The notes beneath the pieces were generated by a model. The model was not told where the DNA came from. It saw only the letters and a program-made list of their open reading frames with translations, and did not search any database. Source: Siphonodentalium dalli (Eukaryota > Mollusca > Scaphopoda > Gadilida > Siphonodentaliidae). From it: a stretch of 64,000 nt of DNA. How positions within the stretch are numbered: position 1 is the stretch's first letter; each line of letters opens with the position of its first letter. The position numbers were made by a program, and so were the translations under genes. The stretch spans positions 4,520,505-4,584,504 of the forward strand of contig CP136061.1 in NCBI GenBank assembly GCA_032622095.1, given 5' to 3'. This document shows positions 11,912-23,553 of this stretch, piece by piece.

Positions 11912-12464
11912 ATGAGAATGGAGTTAAACCTCACATGAGTGTGTTGGGGATTTGGACCTTGACTTGGGACCTTTTGTTTTTAACGCGACAAATGCGCATA
12001 CACCTTATACACAAATTTCTTATGTAACCAGAGTTTTTCTTGGATAAGATGAGTTTGAAGCCTGCTTACATTTCAAAATGTCGTCAGTTTTATATTGTCT
12101 GCAGCGGAACTCAACGCGTTGAAGCAAAAGTTACAAAAGATAAAATGTGTATGTAACGAGACTATAATACAACTGAAAAAATAAATTGAGGGAGGGGTGG
12201 GCGATACAGGGAACTAAGGGTTGAACCGATATATATTTGTAGAGCAATAACGACCAATGTTGACACATTATGCATCTGAACTCAGAGATCAACTCTACTG
12301 TTGCAACAAGGCTTTAAAATAGGGGGGTGTCAGAATCTTAGTCATCTCTATATAGTGCCAGAATAGTCATTTATGGACTTCTATAAGATGTTGGTTTGGT
12401 TATATGGACTCGGAGAAAAAGTGGTTTGTACCGCGATGAACTGACATAAATTAGTGGAGCGATG
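11912..12464. repeat. diverged leading edge of the macro-tandem array
   Basis: Contains degraded versions of segments found inside the array that follows, for example GACCAATGTTGACA with a preceding GATAATGA-like block near 12250 and a TCTCTATATAGTGCCAGAATAG block near 12345. I read it as older, decayed units. No gene is seen. Confidence 0.55.
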
Positions 12465-14984
12465 TTGCATCGCGACTGTACTAAAGCAGCAATGATATCA
12501 AATTGGGGGGGGGGGTCTGAAATTATCTATCTCTATAGATGGCACCAGGATTATATAGAAAGGAATAGCAATTGATATACGTATACGGTATACTATAGTA
12601 ATACCATAGACATATAAGTGCAAGTATCACATGATAAAATATTACGTAACGTGACTATACCGATGAAAGAAAGAAATAAATTGGACTGGGATTAGAGGTT
12701 GGGTTGGTTATATGTTGATAATTGGATATGGAATTCATACCGATGAAACGATACAAATTAGTGGAGCGATAAAGACCAATGTTGACATTTATTTAGGCAA
12801 CGCGGGAGAAAATAGGGGTTTATACGATAGACCGAAATTAATTTGTCGGGTGATAATGACCAATGTTGACCTATAAAGTAACGCGACTGTACTGTCGGAT
12901 AATTATCAGGTGTAACCGGTCAAATATGGACTCTAGTGACCAATATAGAACAGCTCAGAAAACATTCGCAGGGCCCTAAAATTTATTTAACACTGCATTT
13001 GCCATTACAATCGATTTATGTCAATAAAACTGTCATTTTTCAAAATTTTAAGCTGAGACTTGGAGTGTGTGGGTGGGATACCTACATATTCCTAAAATGA
13101 CAGAGTACAGCACGTAATTATGTTTTAGATGGAAGAAATGAATTTTTTTCAATGATAAAATTTAACATGGAATTTACCATTAAAATCGATTTATGTCGAT
13201 AAAACTGTCTTTTTTTCAAACTTTTAGGCTGAGACTTGGTGCATGTGCGTGGGATACATATATGTTCCTAAAATGACAGAGTCCAGCGCGTAATTATGTT
13301 TTAGATGGAAGATATTGAATTTTGTTCGATGATAAATTTTAACATGGAATTGTCCCATTCAAATCTATTTATGTCGATAAAACTGTTATTTTTCCAAAAT
13401 TTAAGCTGAGACTCGGTGTTTCTGCGTGGAATACCTATATATTCCGAATACGGCAGGGTTAAGCACGTAATTATCTTTTAGATGGAAGAAATTGATTTGT
13501 TTCGATGATAAAAATCCAGCGTAAAATAATCGCCAATGGAGGCTTCTTGCATCGCGACTGTACTAAAGCAGCAATGATATCAAATTGGGGGGGGGAGGGT
13601 CTGAAATTATCTATCTCTATAGATGGCACCAGGATTATATAGAAAGGAATAGCAATTGATATACGTATACGGTATACTATAGTAATACCATAGACAAATA
13701 AGTACAAGTATCACATGATAAACTATTACGTAACGTGACTATACCGATGAAAGAAATAAATAAATTGGACCGGGATTAGAGGTTGGGTTGGTTATATGTT
13801 GATAATTGGATATGGAATTCATACCGATGAAACGATACAAATTAGTGGAGCGATAAAGACCAATGTTGACATTTAGTCAGGCTACGCGGGAGAAAATAGG
13901 GGTTGATACGATAGACCGAAATAAATTTGTCGGGTGATAATGACCAATGTTGACCTATAAAGTAACGCGACTGTACTGTCAGATAATTATCAGGTGTAAC
14001 CGGTCAAATATGGACTCTAGTGACCAATATAGAACAGCTCAGAAAACATTCGCAGGGCCCTAAAATTTATTTAACACCGCATTTGCCATTAAAATCGATT
14101 TATATCGATAAAACTGTCATTTTTCAAAATTTTAAGCTGAGACTTGGAGTGTGTGGGTGGGATACCTACATATTCCTAAAATGACAGAGTACAGCACGTA
14201 ATTATGTTTTAGATGGAAGAAATGAATTTTTTTCAATGATAAAATTTAACATGGAATTTACCATTAAAATCGATTTATGTCGATAAAACTGTCTTTTTTC
14301 CAAACTTTTAGGCTGAGACTTGGTGCATGTGCGTGGGATACATATATGTTCCTAAAATGACAGAGTCCAGCGCGTAATTATGTTTTAGATGGAAGAAATT
14401 GAATTTTTTTCGATGACAAATTTTAACATGGAATTGTCCCATTCAAATCTATTTATGTCGATAAAACTGTTATTTTTCCAAAATTTAAGCTGAGACTCGG
14501 TGTTTCTGCGTGGAATACCTATATATTCCGAAAACGGCAGGGTTAAGCACGTAATTATCTTTTAGATGGAAGAAATTGATTTGTTTCGATGATAAAAATC
14601 CAGCGTAAAATAATCGCCAATGGAGGCTTCGCTTCGCATGGTTGGCAATTATCACGATACACAGGGAACACTTTGACGTTCGTACTCATATTTCACCAAT
14701 TTTTGTACCTGGCTTTCCAATCCTAAGTTTCAAGGGGAAATGTCTAATTTTACTCTATTTGTCGTTATATACATATTATACATATTTATCACACCATTTA
14801 TTATTCATTTTCATAAAAATAAAAAATAAGAAGCCGAAGATGACATGTTTAAACGTGTGCTTTGATAATGGTTATAATTTTATTTTGCGATCAAACGTCA
14901 GTGCAGCCCAGCAGAAACGCATAGGCACTAGTTCGCGCTTCGCGCGTTGGTCAGTGGGTGAAAAATTATACTAGGGGCATACGA

Positions 14985-15268
14985 GATTGTTATGACCTTG
15001 TAAAATCTCTCTTCTCTATATGGCGACGACAATTTTTGCGGGGTAATATCACTTTTACACGGGGCATACGAGTAAAATCTGTCTTCTCTATATAGCGACG
15101 ACAATTTTTGCGGGGAAATATCAGTTTTACACGGGGCATACGAGATTGTTATGACCTTGTCAAATCTGTCTTCTCTATATAGCGACACGACAATTTTTGC
15201 GGGGTAATATCAATTTTACACGGGGCATACGAGATTGTTATGACCCGTGTAAAATCTGTCTTCTCTAA
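14985..15268. repeat. 87-bp minisatellite, embedded block 1
   Basis: About three copies of an 87-bp unit with GGGGCATACGAGATTGTTAT, CTTCTCTATATAGCGACGAC and AATTTTTGCGGGGTAATATC. It sits inside the first 2.17-kb macro-unit, directly after GCGCGTTGGTCAGTGGGTG. The second copy is shortened. Confidence 0.9.
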
Positions 15269-17147
15269 AATGACAGAGTACAGCACGTAATTATGTTTTA
15301 GATGGAAGAAATGAATTTTATTCAGTGATAAAATTTAACATGGAATTTACCATTAAAATCGATTTATGTCGATAAAACTGTCTTTTTTTCAAACTTTTAG
15401 GCTGAGACTTGGTGCATGTGCGTGGGATACATATATGTTCCTAAAATGACAGAGTCCAGCGCGTAATTATGTTTTAGATGGAAGATATTGAATTTTGTTC
15501 GATGATAAATTTTAACATGGAATTGTCCCATTCAAATCTATTTATGTCGATAAAACTGTTATTTTTCCAAAATTTAAGCTGAGACTCGGTGTTTCTGCGT
15601 GGAATACCTATATATTCCGAATACGGCAGGGTTAAGCACGTAATTATCTTTTAGATGGAAGAAATTGATTTGTTTCGATGATAAAAATCCAGCGTAAAAT
15701 AATCGCCAATGGAGGCTTCTTGCATCGCGACTGTACTAAAGCAGCAATGATATCAAATTGGGGGGGGGGGGGGTCTGAAATTATCTATCTCTATAGATGG
15801 CACCAGGATTATATAGAAAGGAATAGCAATTGATATACGTATACGGTATACTATAGTAATACCATAGACAAATAAGTACAAGTATCACATGATAAACAAT
15901 TACGTAACGTGACTATACCGATGAAAGAAATAAATAAATTGGACCGGGATTAGAGGTTGGGTTGGTTATATGTTGATAATTGGATATGGAATTCATACCG
16001 ATGAAACGATACAAATTAGTGGAGCGATAAAGACCAATGTTGACATTTAGTCAGGCTACGCGGGAGAAAATAGGGGTTGATACGATAGACCGAAATAAAT
16101 TTGTCGGGTGATAATGACCAATGTTGACCTATAAAGTAACGCGACTGTACTGTCAGATAATTATCAGGTGTAACCGGTCAAATATGGACTCTAGTGACCA
16201 ATATAGAACAGCTCAGAAAACATTCGCAGGGCCCTAAAATTTATTTAACACCGCATTTGCCATTAAAATCGATTTATATCGATAAAACTGTCATTTTTCA
16301 AAATTTTAAGCTGAGACTTGGAGTGTGTGGGTGGGATACCTACATATTCCTAAAATGACAGAGTACAGCACGTAATTATGTTTTAGATGGAAGAAATGAA
16401 TTTTTTTCAATGATAAAATTTAACATGGAATTTACCATTAAAATCGATTTATGTCGATAAAACTGTCTTTTTTCCAAACTTTTAGGCTGAGACTTGGTGC
16501 ATGTGCGTGGGATACATATATGTTCCTAAAATGACAGAGTCCAGCGCGTAATTATGTTTTAGATGGAAGAAATTGAATTTTTTTCGATGACAAATTTTAA
16601 CATGGAATTGTCCCATTCAAATCTATTTATGTCGATAAAACTGTTATTTTTCCAAAATTTAAGCTGAGACTCGGTGTTTCTGCGTGGAATACCTATATAT
16701 TCCGAAAACGGCAGGGTTAAGCACGTAATTATCTTTTAGATGGAAGAAATTGATTTGTTTCGATGATAAAAATCCAGCGTAAAATAATCGCCAATGGAGG
16801 CTTCGCTTCGCATGGTTGGCAATTATCACGATACACAGGGAACACTTTGACGTTCGTACTCATATTTCACCAATTTTTGTACCTGGCTTTCCAATCCTAA
16901 GTTTCAAGGGGAAATGTCTAATTTTACTCTATTTGTCGTTATATACATATTATACATATTTATCACACCATTTATTATTCATTTTCATAAAAATAAAAAA
17001 TAAGAAGCCGAAGATGACATGTTTAAACGTGTGCTTTGATAATGGTTATAATTTTATTTTGCGATCAAACGTCAGTGCAGCCCAGCAGAAACTCATAGGC
17101 ACTAGTTCGCGCTTCGCGCGTTGGTCAGTGGGTGAAAAATTATACTA

Positions 17148-17456
17148 GGGGCATACGAGATTGTTATGACCTTGTAAAATCTCTCTTCTCTATATGGCGA
17201 CGACAATTTTTGCGGGGTAATATCACTTTTACACGGGGCATACGAGATTGTTATGACCCGTGTAAAATCTGTCTTCTCTATATAGCGACGACAATTTTTG
17301 CGGGGAAATATCAGTTTTTACACGGGGCATACGAGATTGTTATGACCTTGTCAAATCTGTCTTCTCTATATAGCGACACGACAATTTTTGCGGGGTAATA
17401 TCAATTTTACACGGGGCATACGAGATTGTTATGACCCGTGTAAAATCTGTCTTCTC
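17148..17456. repeat. 87-bp minisatellite, embedded block 2
   Basis: Counterpart of the previous block in the second 2.19-kb macro-unit, here with the second copy full length, which explains most of the length difference between the two macro-units. Confidence 0.9.
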
Positions 17457-19041
17457 TAAAATGACAGAGTACAGCACGTAATTATGTTTTAGATGGAAGA
17501 AATGAATTTTATTCAGTGATAAAATTTAACATGGAATTTACCATTAAAATCGATTTATGTCGATAAAACTGTCTTTTTTTCAAACTTTTAGGCTGAGACT
17601 TGGTGCATGTGCGTGGGATACATATATGTTCCTAAAATGACAGAGTCCAGCGCGTAATTATGTTTTAGATGGAAGAAATTGAATTTTGTTCGATGATAAA
17701 TTTTAACATGGAATTGTCCCATTCAAATCTATTTATGTCGATAAAACTGTTATTTTTCCAAAATTTAAGCTGAGACTCGGTGTTTCTGCGTGGAATACCT
17801 ATATATTCCGAAAACGGCAGGGTTAAGCACGTAATTATCTTTTAGATGGAAGAAATTGATTTGTTTCGATGATAAAAATCCAGCGTAAAATAATCGACAA
17901 TGGAGGCTTCTTGCATCGCGACTGTACTAAAGCAGCAATGATATCAAATTGGGGGGGGGGGGGTCTGAAATTATCTATCTCTATAGATGGCACCAGGATT
18001 ATATAGAAAGGAATAGCAATTGATATACGTATAAGGTATACTATAGTAATACCATAGACAAATAAGTACAAGTATCACATGATAAAATATTACGTAACGT
18101 GACTATACCGATGAAAGAAATAAATAAATTGGACCGGGATTAGAGGTTGGGTTGGTTATATGTTGATAATTGGATATGGAATTCATACCGATGAAACGAT
18201 ACAAATTAGTGGAGCGATAAAGACCAATGTTGACATTTAGTCAGGCTACGCGGGAGAAAATAGGGGTTGATACGATAGACCGAAATAAATTTGTCGGGTG
18301 ATAATGACCAATGTTGACCTATAAAGTAACGCGACTGTACTGTCGGATAATTGTCAGATGTAACCGGTCAAATATGGACTCTAGTGACCAATATAGAACA
18401 GCTCAGAAAACATTCGCAGGGCCCTAAAATTTATTTAACACCGCATTTGCCATTAAAATCGATTTATATCGATAAAACTGTCATTTTTCAAAATTTTAAG
18501 CTGAGACTTGGAGTGTGTGGGTGGGATACCGACATATTCCTAAACTGACAGAGTCCATCGCGTAATTATGTTTTAGATGGAAGAAATTGAATTTTTTTCG
18601 ATGATAAATTTTAACATGGAATTGTCCCATTCAAATCTATTTATGTCGATAAAACTGTTATTTTTCCAAAATTTAAGCTGAGACTCGGTGTTTCTGCGTG
18701 GAATACCTATATATTCCGAAAACGGCAGGGTTAAGCACGTAATTATCTTTTAGATGGAAGAAATTGATTTGTTTCGATGATAAAAATCCAGCGTAAAATA
18801 ATCGCCAATGGAGGCTTCGCTTCGCATGGTTGGCAATTATCACGATACACAGGGAACACTTTGACGTTCGTACTCATATTTCACCAATTTTTGTACCTGG
18901 CTTTCCAATCCTAAGTTTCAAGGGGAAATGTATAATTTTACTCTATTTGTCGTTATATACATATTATACATATTTATCACACCATTTATTATTCATTTTC
19001 ATAAAAAAAAAAAAAAAAAAGCCGAAGATGACATGTTTAAA

Positions 19042-19329
19042 CTGTTTGAAGCACGAATTTGGCGATAACTTATCAGAGTACGTTATACTTGTGATAGTTA
19101 CGTTACGCACACGTGTTCCAATATCCTATTGCGATAATCGCTTAACCCTTCAGTTTTCAACGGCATTTCAATTGGTTGAAATTAAAATTTCCAGCTCAAC
19201 ACGAATCTAGTGACCTAATTGGTAGAAATACTTTAGCAGTAATTCTTAGTTTTATAAGTCATAACTCTAATTTTATTGACGATACGAGCTCAACATCATA
19301 ATATGTCACTGTTTATGGCGGTGTTATCC
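19042..19329. other. 288-bp insertion in one macro-repeat copy
   Basis: In the first two long units GACATGTTTAAACGTGTGCTTTG is continuous (14842, 17016). In the third copy it is split after GTTTAAAC by 288 bp and resumes at CCAAACGTGTGCTTTG. AAAC sits at both edges, compatible with a 4-bp target duplication. The insert has no coding capacity and no obvious terminal inverted repeat. A deletion in the other copies is the alternative. Confidence 0.6.
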
Positions 19330-19496
19330 AAACGTGTGCTTTGGTAATGGTTATAATTTTATTTTGCGATCAAACGTCAGTGCAGCCCAGCAGAAACGCA
19401 TAGGCACTAGTTCAATTCAGCAGAAACGCATAAGTCCTACGATTATAGTACACCCACTGAACGCGCTTCGCGCGTTGGTCAGTGGGTGAAAAATTA

Positions 19497-19868
19497 TACT
19501 AGGGGCATACGAGATTGTTATGACCTTGTAAAATCTCTCTTCTCTATATGGCGACGACAATTTTTTGCGGGGTAATATCACTTTTACACGGGGCATACGA
19601 GATTGTTATGACCCGTGTAAAATCTGTCTTCTCTATATAGCGACGACAATTTTTGCGGGGAAATATCAGTTTTACACGGGGCATACGAGATTGTTATGAC
19701 CTTGTCAAATCTGTCTTCTCTATATAGCGACACGACAATTTTTGCGGGGTAATATCAATTTTACACGGGGCATACGAGATTGTTATGACCCGTGTAAAAT
19801 CTGTCTTCTCTATATAGCGACGACAATTTTTGCGGGGTAATATAAGTTTTACACGGGGCATACAAGAT
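19497..19868. repeat. 87-bp minisatellite, block 3
   Basis: Four to five copies of the 87-bp unit, with alternation between GACCTTGTAAAATC and GACCCGTGTAAAATC variants. Confidence 0.92.
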
Positions 19869-20137
19869 GTGAAAAACATAACCATTTGCGGAAGAGATTT
19901 TTCACTGAAATAGGAGTTCACCAACCAATTTTCGTAAACTTTGAAGAAATAGAAAAGTTCATATTCCTCATGAAGGCTGAACACCCGAGCATATGCAATG
20001 ATCTGTAACATGGTTCGGCAGTTTTCCGCAAATAATTGAGAATATAGTGTTGAGTTACAAATACATGTTATATATATTTATATGAAATTGTCTTGACTTG
20101 TGTTTAAACTATCTGTATTATGACAATTGCCCCGCGT
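19869..20137. other. spacer interrupting the minisatellite
   Basis: About 270 bp of unrelated AT-rich sequence between two minisatellite blocks. No gene recognised. Confidence 0.5.
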
Positions 20138-20878
20138 GGGTGTCTTCTCTATATAGCGACGACAATTTTTGCGGGGTAATATCAGTTTTACACGGGGCAT
20201 ACGAGATTGTTATGACCTTGTAAAATCTGTCTTCTCTATATAGCGACGACAATTTTTGCGGGGTAATATAAGTTTTACACGGGGCATACGAGATTGTTAT
20301 GACCTTGTAAAATCTGTCTTCTCTATATAGCGACGACAATTTTTGCGGGGTAATATCACTTTTACACGGGGCATACGAGATTGTTATGACCCGTGTAAAA
20401 TCTCTCTTCTCTATATAGCGACGACAATTTTTGCGGGGTAATATCAGTTTTACACGGGGCATACGAGATTGTAATGACCTTGTCAAATCTGTCTTCTCTA
20501 TATAGCGACGACAATTTTTGCGGGGTAATATCAGTTTTACACGGGGCATACGAGATTGTTATGACCCGTGTAAAATCTCTCTTCTCTATATAGCGACGAC
20601 AATTTTTGCGGGGTAATATCAGTTTTACACGGGGCATACGAGATTGTAATGACCTTGTCAAATCTGTCTTCTCTATATAGCGACGACAATTTTTGCGGGG
20701 TAATATCAGTTTTACACGGGGCATACGAGATTGTTATGACCTTGTCAAATCTGTCTTCTCTATATAGCGACGACAATTTTTGCGGGGTAATATCACTTTT
20801 ACACGGGGCATACGAGATTGTTATGACCCGTGTAAAATCTGTCTTCTCTATATAGCGACGACAATTTTTGCGGGGTAA
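20138..20878. repeat. 87-bp minisatellite, block 4
   Basis: Eight to nine copies; unit starts at 20194, 20281 and 20368 show the 87-bp period. Because 87 is a multiple of three, each frame that lacks a stop stays open through the array, producing repeated 29-residue peptides on both strands. These are by-products, since frames are open in both directions and there is no start context. Confidence 0.93.
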
Positions 20879-21852
20879 TACGAAATAAGTGTTTCCTGTT
20901 TAGTTAACATATATCGAACAAGAACACCGGGATACGGCGTGGTATGGCCCTAGAAGACCAATGGTGCCTAAGAAGGCTTACAATTCTACAGAGGGGATAA
21001 GAACATTTCTGTATTGCTCACATATGATAATATAAGTTTTAAGTTGACCCCCAGCTGTCCCATGACACTCATCGGGTCAATTTGAATCAATGTGAATCAA
21101 TGTTGCGGATGGCACATAGTAACATTTGTAAATAAATAGATCATTGCGCCATCCGCATCTAATTCAATAATGTATTATCGAGTAAGATGCGTGTTGTGTT
21201 CTATTTATGTTGTATTTGTTTTAAGGTCACTCTCACAGGTCAAAGACATGAGATGAAATGCTCTTCACTTTATTGCTATACATGTACGATGTGTTCCATC
21301 GTTTTAATTATATTCAACGTGGGGGAATAACTTCCGGTATAGACGTAAACAATCGATGCACATCGCTCTCCGAAATTTTCGAAAATAGTGTCTGTTCCCG
21401 GGTGTCTACCAGCCTGAATTGTCCAGGACCATCAATTTACTTATTCTAGCATGGATTGGGAATATTGTTTATCAGTTTTCGTGTGTGGTTTTTCGAGATC
21501 GGTATGTGACTTTTGAAATTTAATACTCTACCATGTCAACCTCGAACCCTCTAAGTGCACAATTCAGCCCAAAAACAGTGATTTTGAACACAAGTCCTCG
21601 AAGTCGAAAATGAAGTCCAGCGCCCAATTTAGGATGAATCGGATCCAATAATTCCTGTGTTTCTATTCAACTAATTAATTACAGTGTCATAAAGCGTATT
21701 CACTCATTATGTCGTGCAGCACAACTCACCACAACGGTACTCGTGACGTAGTGACGACTTACTATGCTTCGCCGTGAGAAAAAGTATATTGTCCAGTGAC
21801 AACATAATACATTATGCTCAGTATATCACAACAACAACTTTAATTAATCGAT
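20879..21852. other. leader region of the LINE and upstream flank
   Basis: Single-copy-looking sequence. At 20925-20952 it carries GGGATACGGCGTGGTATGGCCC, very like the arm of the 9447-9590 palindrome. A GCGGATGGC / GCCATCCGC pair at about 21112-21165 could form a hairpin. Somewhere here the 5' untranslated region of the LINE begins, but no promoter motif fixes the position. Confidence 0.45.
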
Positions 21853-23474
21853 ATGGCGACAAGCAATACTTCGACTGATACCGACAAACGGAGCCTACAC
21901 GATTGTCTGTCAGATTGGTATGACAGTGTTGAGTCATTCCAGTACACTCGGCAACAGGATGACAGCCTCAAAATATATGACAATCTCAAACCAGTTCTCG
22001 CATTCATAAGCTCAACTACGTACGATATATTCACGGCAACAATAATTGAATTCGTCGGAAATCAGGACAAATTATTAGAAACACTAAGGGAGAATATATT
22101 CACTCACGCCAAGTCAAAGCAATATTTCCCATATGAGCAATCGTCTTCGATGAAACAACGAGTTGTCCGAAATCAATCTGGAAACCATGTGATTGATCGA
22201 AATAACAGAAACAAGCGAATGTCTAATGACATTTATAATATAATGAAGTTCATGGTAGATGAAGACAGTGACTCCATAATCGATGTTATTAGCAAAGGTA
22301 GCCGAAGCAAAGTGTTGGTCGACAGTCAATAGCCGGAAATGTAACCATTCTAGATGAAGATGACACCTGTACATCCAGTATCCACAATTCATTAGTGAAA
22401 ATTCAACGCGACATTTCATGCATGAAAACAGAAAACGAAATTTTCCACAAAGACATCAATCAACGAGTTCCCAAATTAGATTCATCAATTGCTAGCCTGG
22501 AGTCGCGATTCAGTAAAATCGAGGAGAAATTACAAATAGTAAACGACGTCGAGAAGGCTAAAACAGACATAACGACGATAAACAAAAAAATAAAAGAACT
22601 GGACGAACAAATTGAATCAGATACACTGACCATCGAGCGAATACAAGATGACAAATATACGGGTGTAAATAAACTAAAGGGTGACATAATCCAAATAAAG
22701 TCTGATATTGGCGAAATAGTAAGCGGTCTTGGTGAGTTCCATAAAAAACAGAAAAGTCTGGAAGGTCAAGTTGCTACACTGAAAGATTTAGTGAATAAGA
22801 AAAACATTCAACCGACTCATGCATGCGACAACATGGTTAATGAAACAATTAAACAAAACGTTACTATAATGAAAGATGAATTCAGAAGCTTCACTGCAGC
22901 GACAACCAACAGTTTGCAACAGTTTGTTGAAGTGGTCGACAGATCAATGGGTGAGATGGTAAAAACACAACGTGACATGGCTAAATTAATGGAGATGGCA
23001 ATGAACTACAGTTGCGACGATAATGTTTCACACTCAGCACACAGTGAACGAGAAGACATAAACAGTGAACGTGAAGACATAAACAGTGAACGAGGAGACA
23101 TAAACAATATATCTGTTGAATCAGAAGTTGCACCCGAATACCCGAATCACAGTTATAAACAGGCACCACCTAAACAGGAAGTTCACAGAAACTATGACCG
23201 TCAGTCCCAAAGTGATTCCTATTTTAACAGAATGGATGGACCAGTCAAAACATCACAAGTATATCTCGCCGGTTTTGACGATTCCGTAACAGTGTTCGAT
23301 ATCAAGTCACACCTTCTCCATTACAAAATTCGGTTCACAGTCATCAGAATGTTAAGAGGTAACGCAGCTCGAATCAACATTTGTGACAATGATATCGACA
23401 TAGTCCTCGGTCCGAAATTCTGGCCAGTTGGTGCAACTTGTAGGATGTGGGTCCGCAAAGAACCAGAATTCTGA
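21853..23474 (+). pseudogene. LINE ORF1, coiled-coil RNA-binding-type protein, one frameshift
   Basis: ORF1 proteins of LINEs bind the element RNA as multimers and accompany it to the target. This one starts at an ATG at 21853 and is open for 159 codons in one frame to 22332. The reading then continues in another frame (open from 22302, first ATG later) to 23474, so a single frameshift lies between 22302 and 22320. The second part is rich in heptad-like Leu/Ile/Lys/Glu spacing (about 22440-22800), typical of a coiled coil. It then has a short acidic repeat (ERED INS repeated near 23045-23105) and ends in a compact domain (about 23260-23474) with a WPVGATCRMW motif, reminiscent of the RNA-binding C-termini of related ORF1 proteins. 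No CCHC knuckle is present. ORF2 starts 79 bp later. The function is inferred from position and architecture. Confidence 0.82.
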
Positions 23475-23553
23475 AATAATTATGTTCGAATATCGACTAT
23501 CATATACCATTCTTTAATGTAATGATTCCTGATTCTTTTCTTCTTTTCTAGCG

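Larger units (their letters stand above)
12465..19490. repeat. macro-tandem array of about 1.08-kb and 2.17-2.19-kb units
   Basis: Units starting at the same TTGCATCGCGACTGTACTAA landmark lie at 12465, 13547, 15720 and 17911, giving lengths of 1082, 2173 and 2191 bp and a partial last unit. Each holds a G-run (around 12505, 13589, 15760 and 17950), about three internal subrepeats of roughly 190 bp marked by GTAATTATGTTTTAGATGGA and CTGAGACTTGG, and in the longer units a GGCTTCGCTTCGCATGG block plus a stretch of 87-bp minisatellite. Long units are nearly identical to each other, so duplication or homogenisation is recent. The open frames at 14642, 16816 and 18830 are copies of the same non-coding stretch. 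Confidence 0.93.

Noticed and set aside
14642-19210. Three near-identical 110-126-codon frames starting MAIITIHREH
   Set aside because: Copies of one non-coding segment in the macro-repeat; the third is altered by an insertion without keeping the frame.
20118-20855. Long frames with 29-residue repeats on both strands
   Set aside because: The 87-bp period is a multiple of three, so frames stay open automatically; both strands are open at once.
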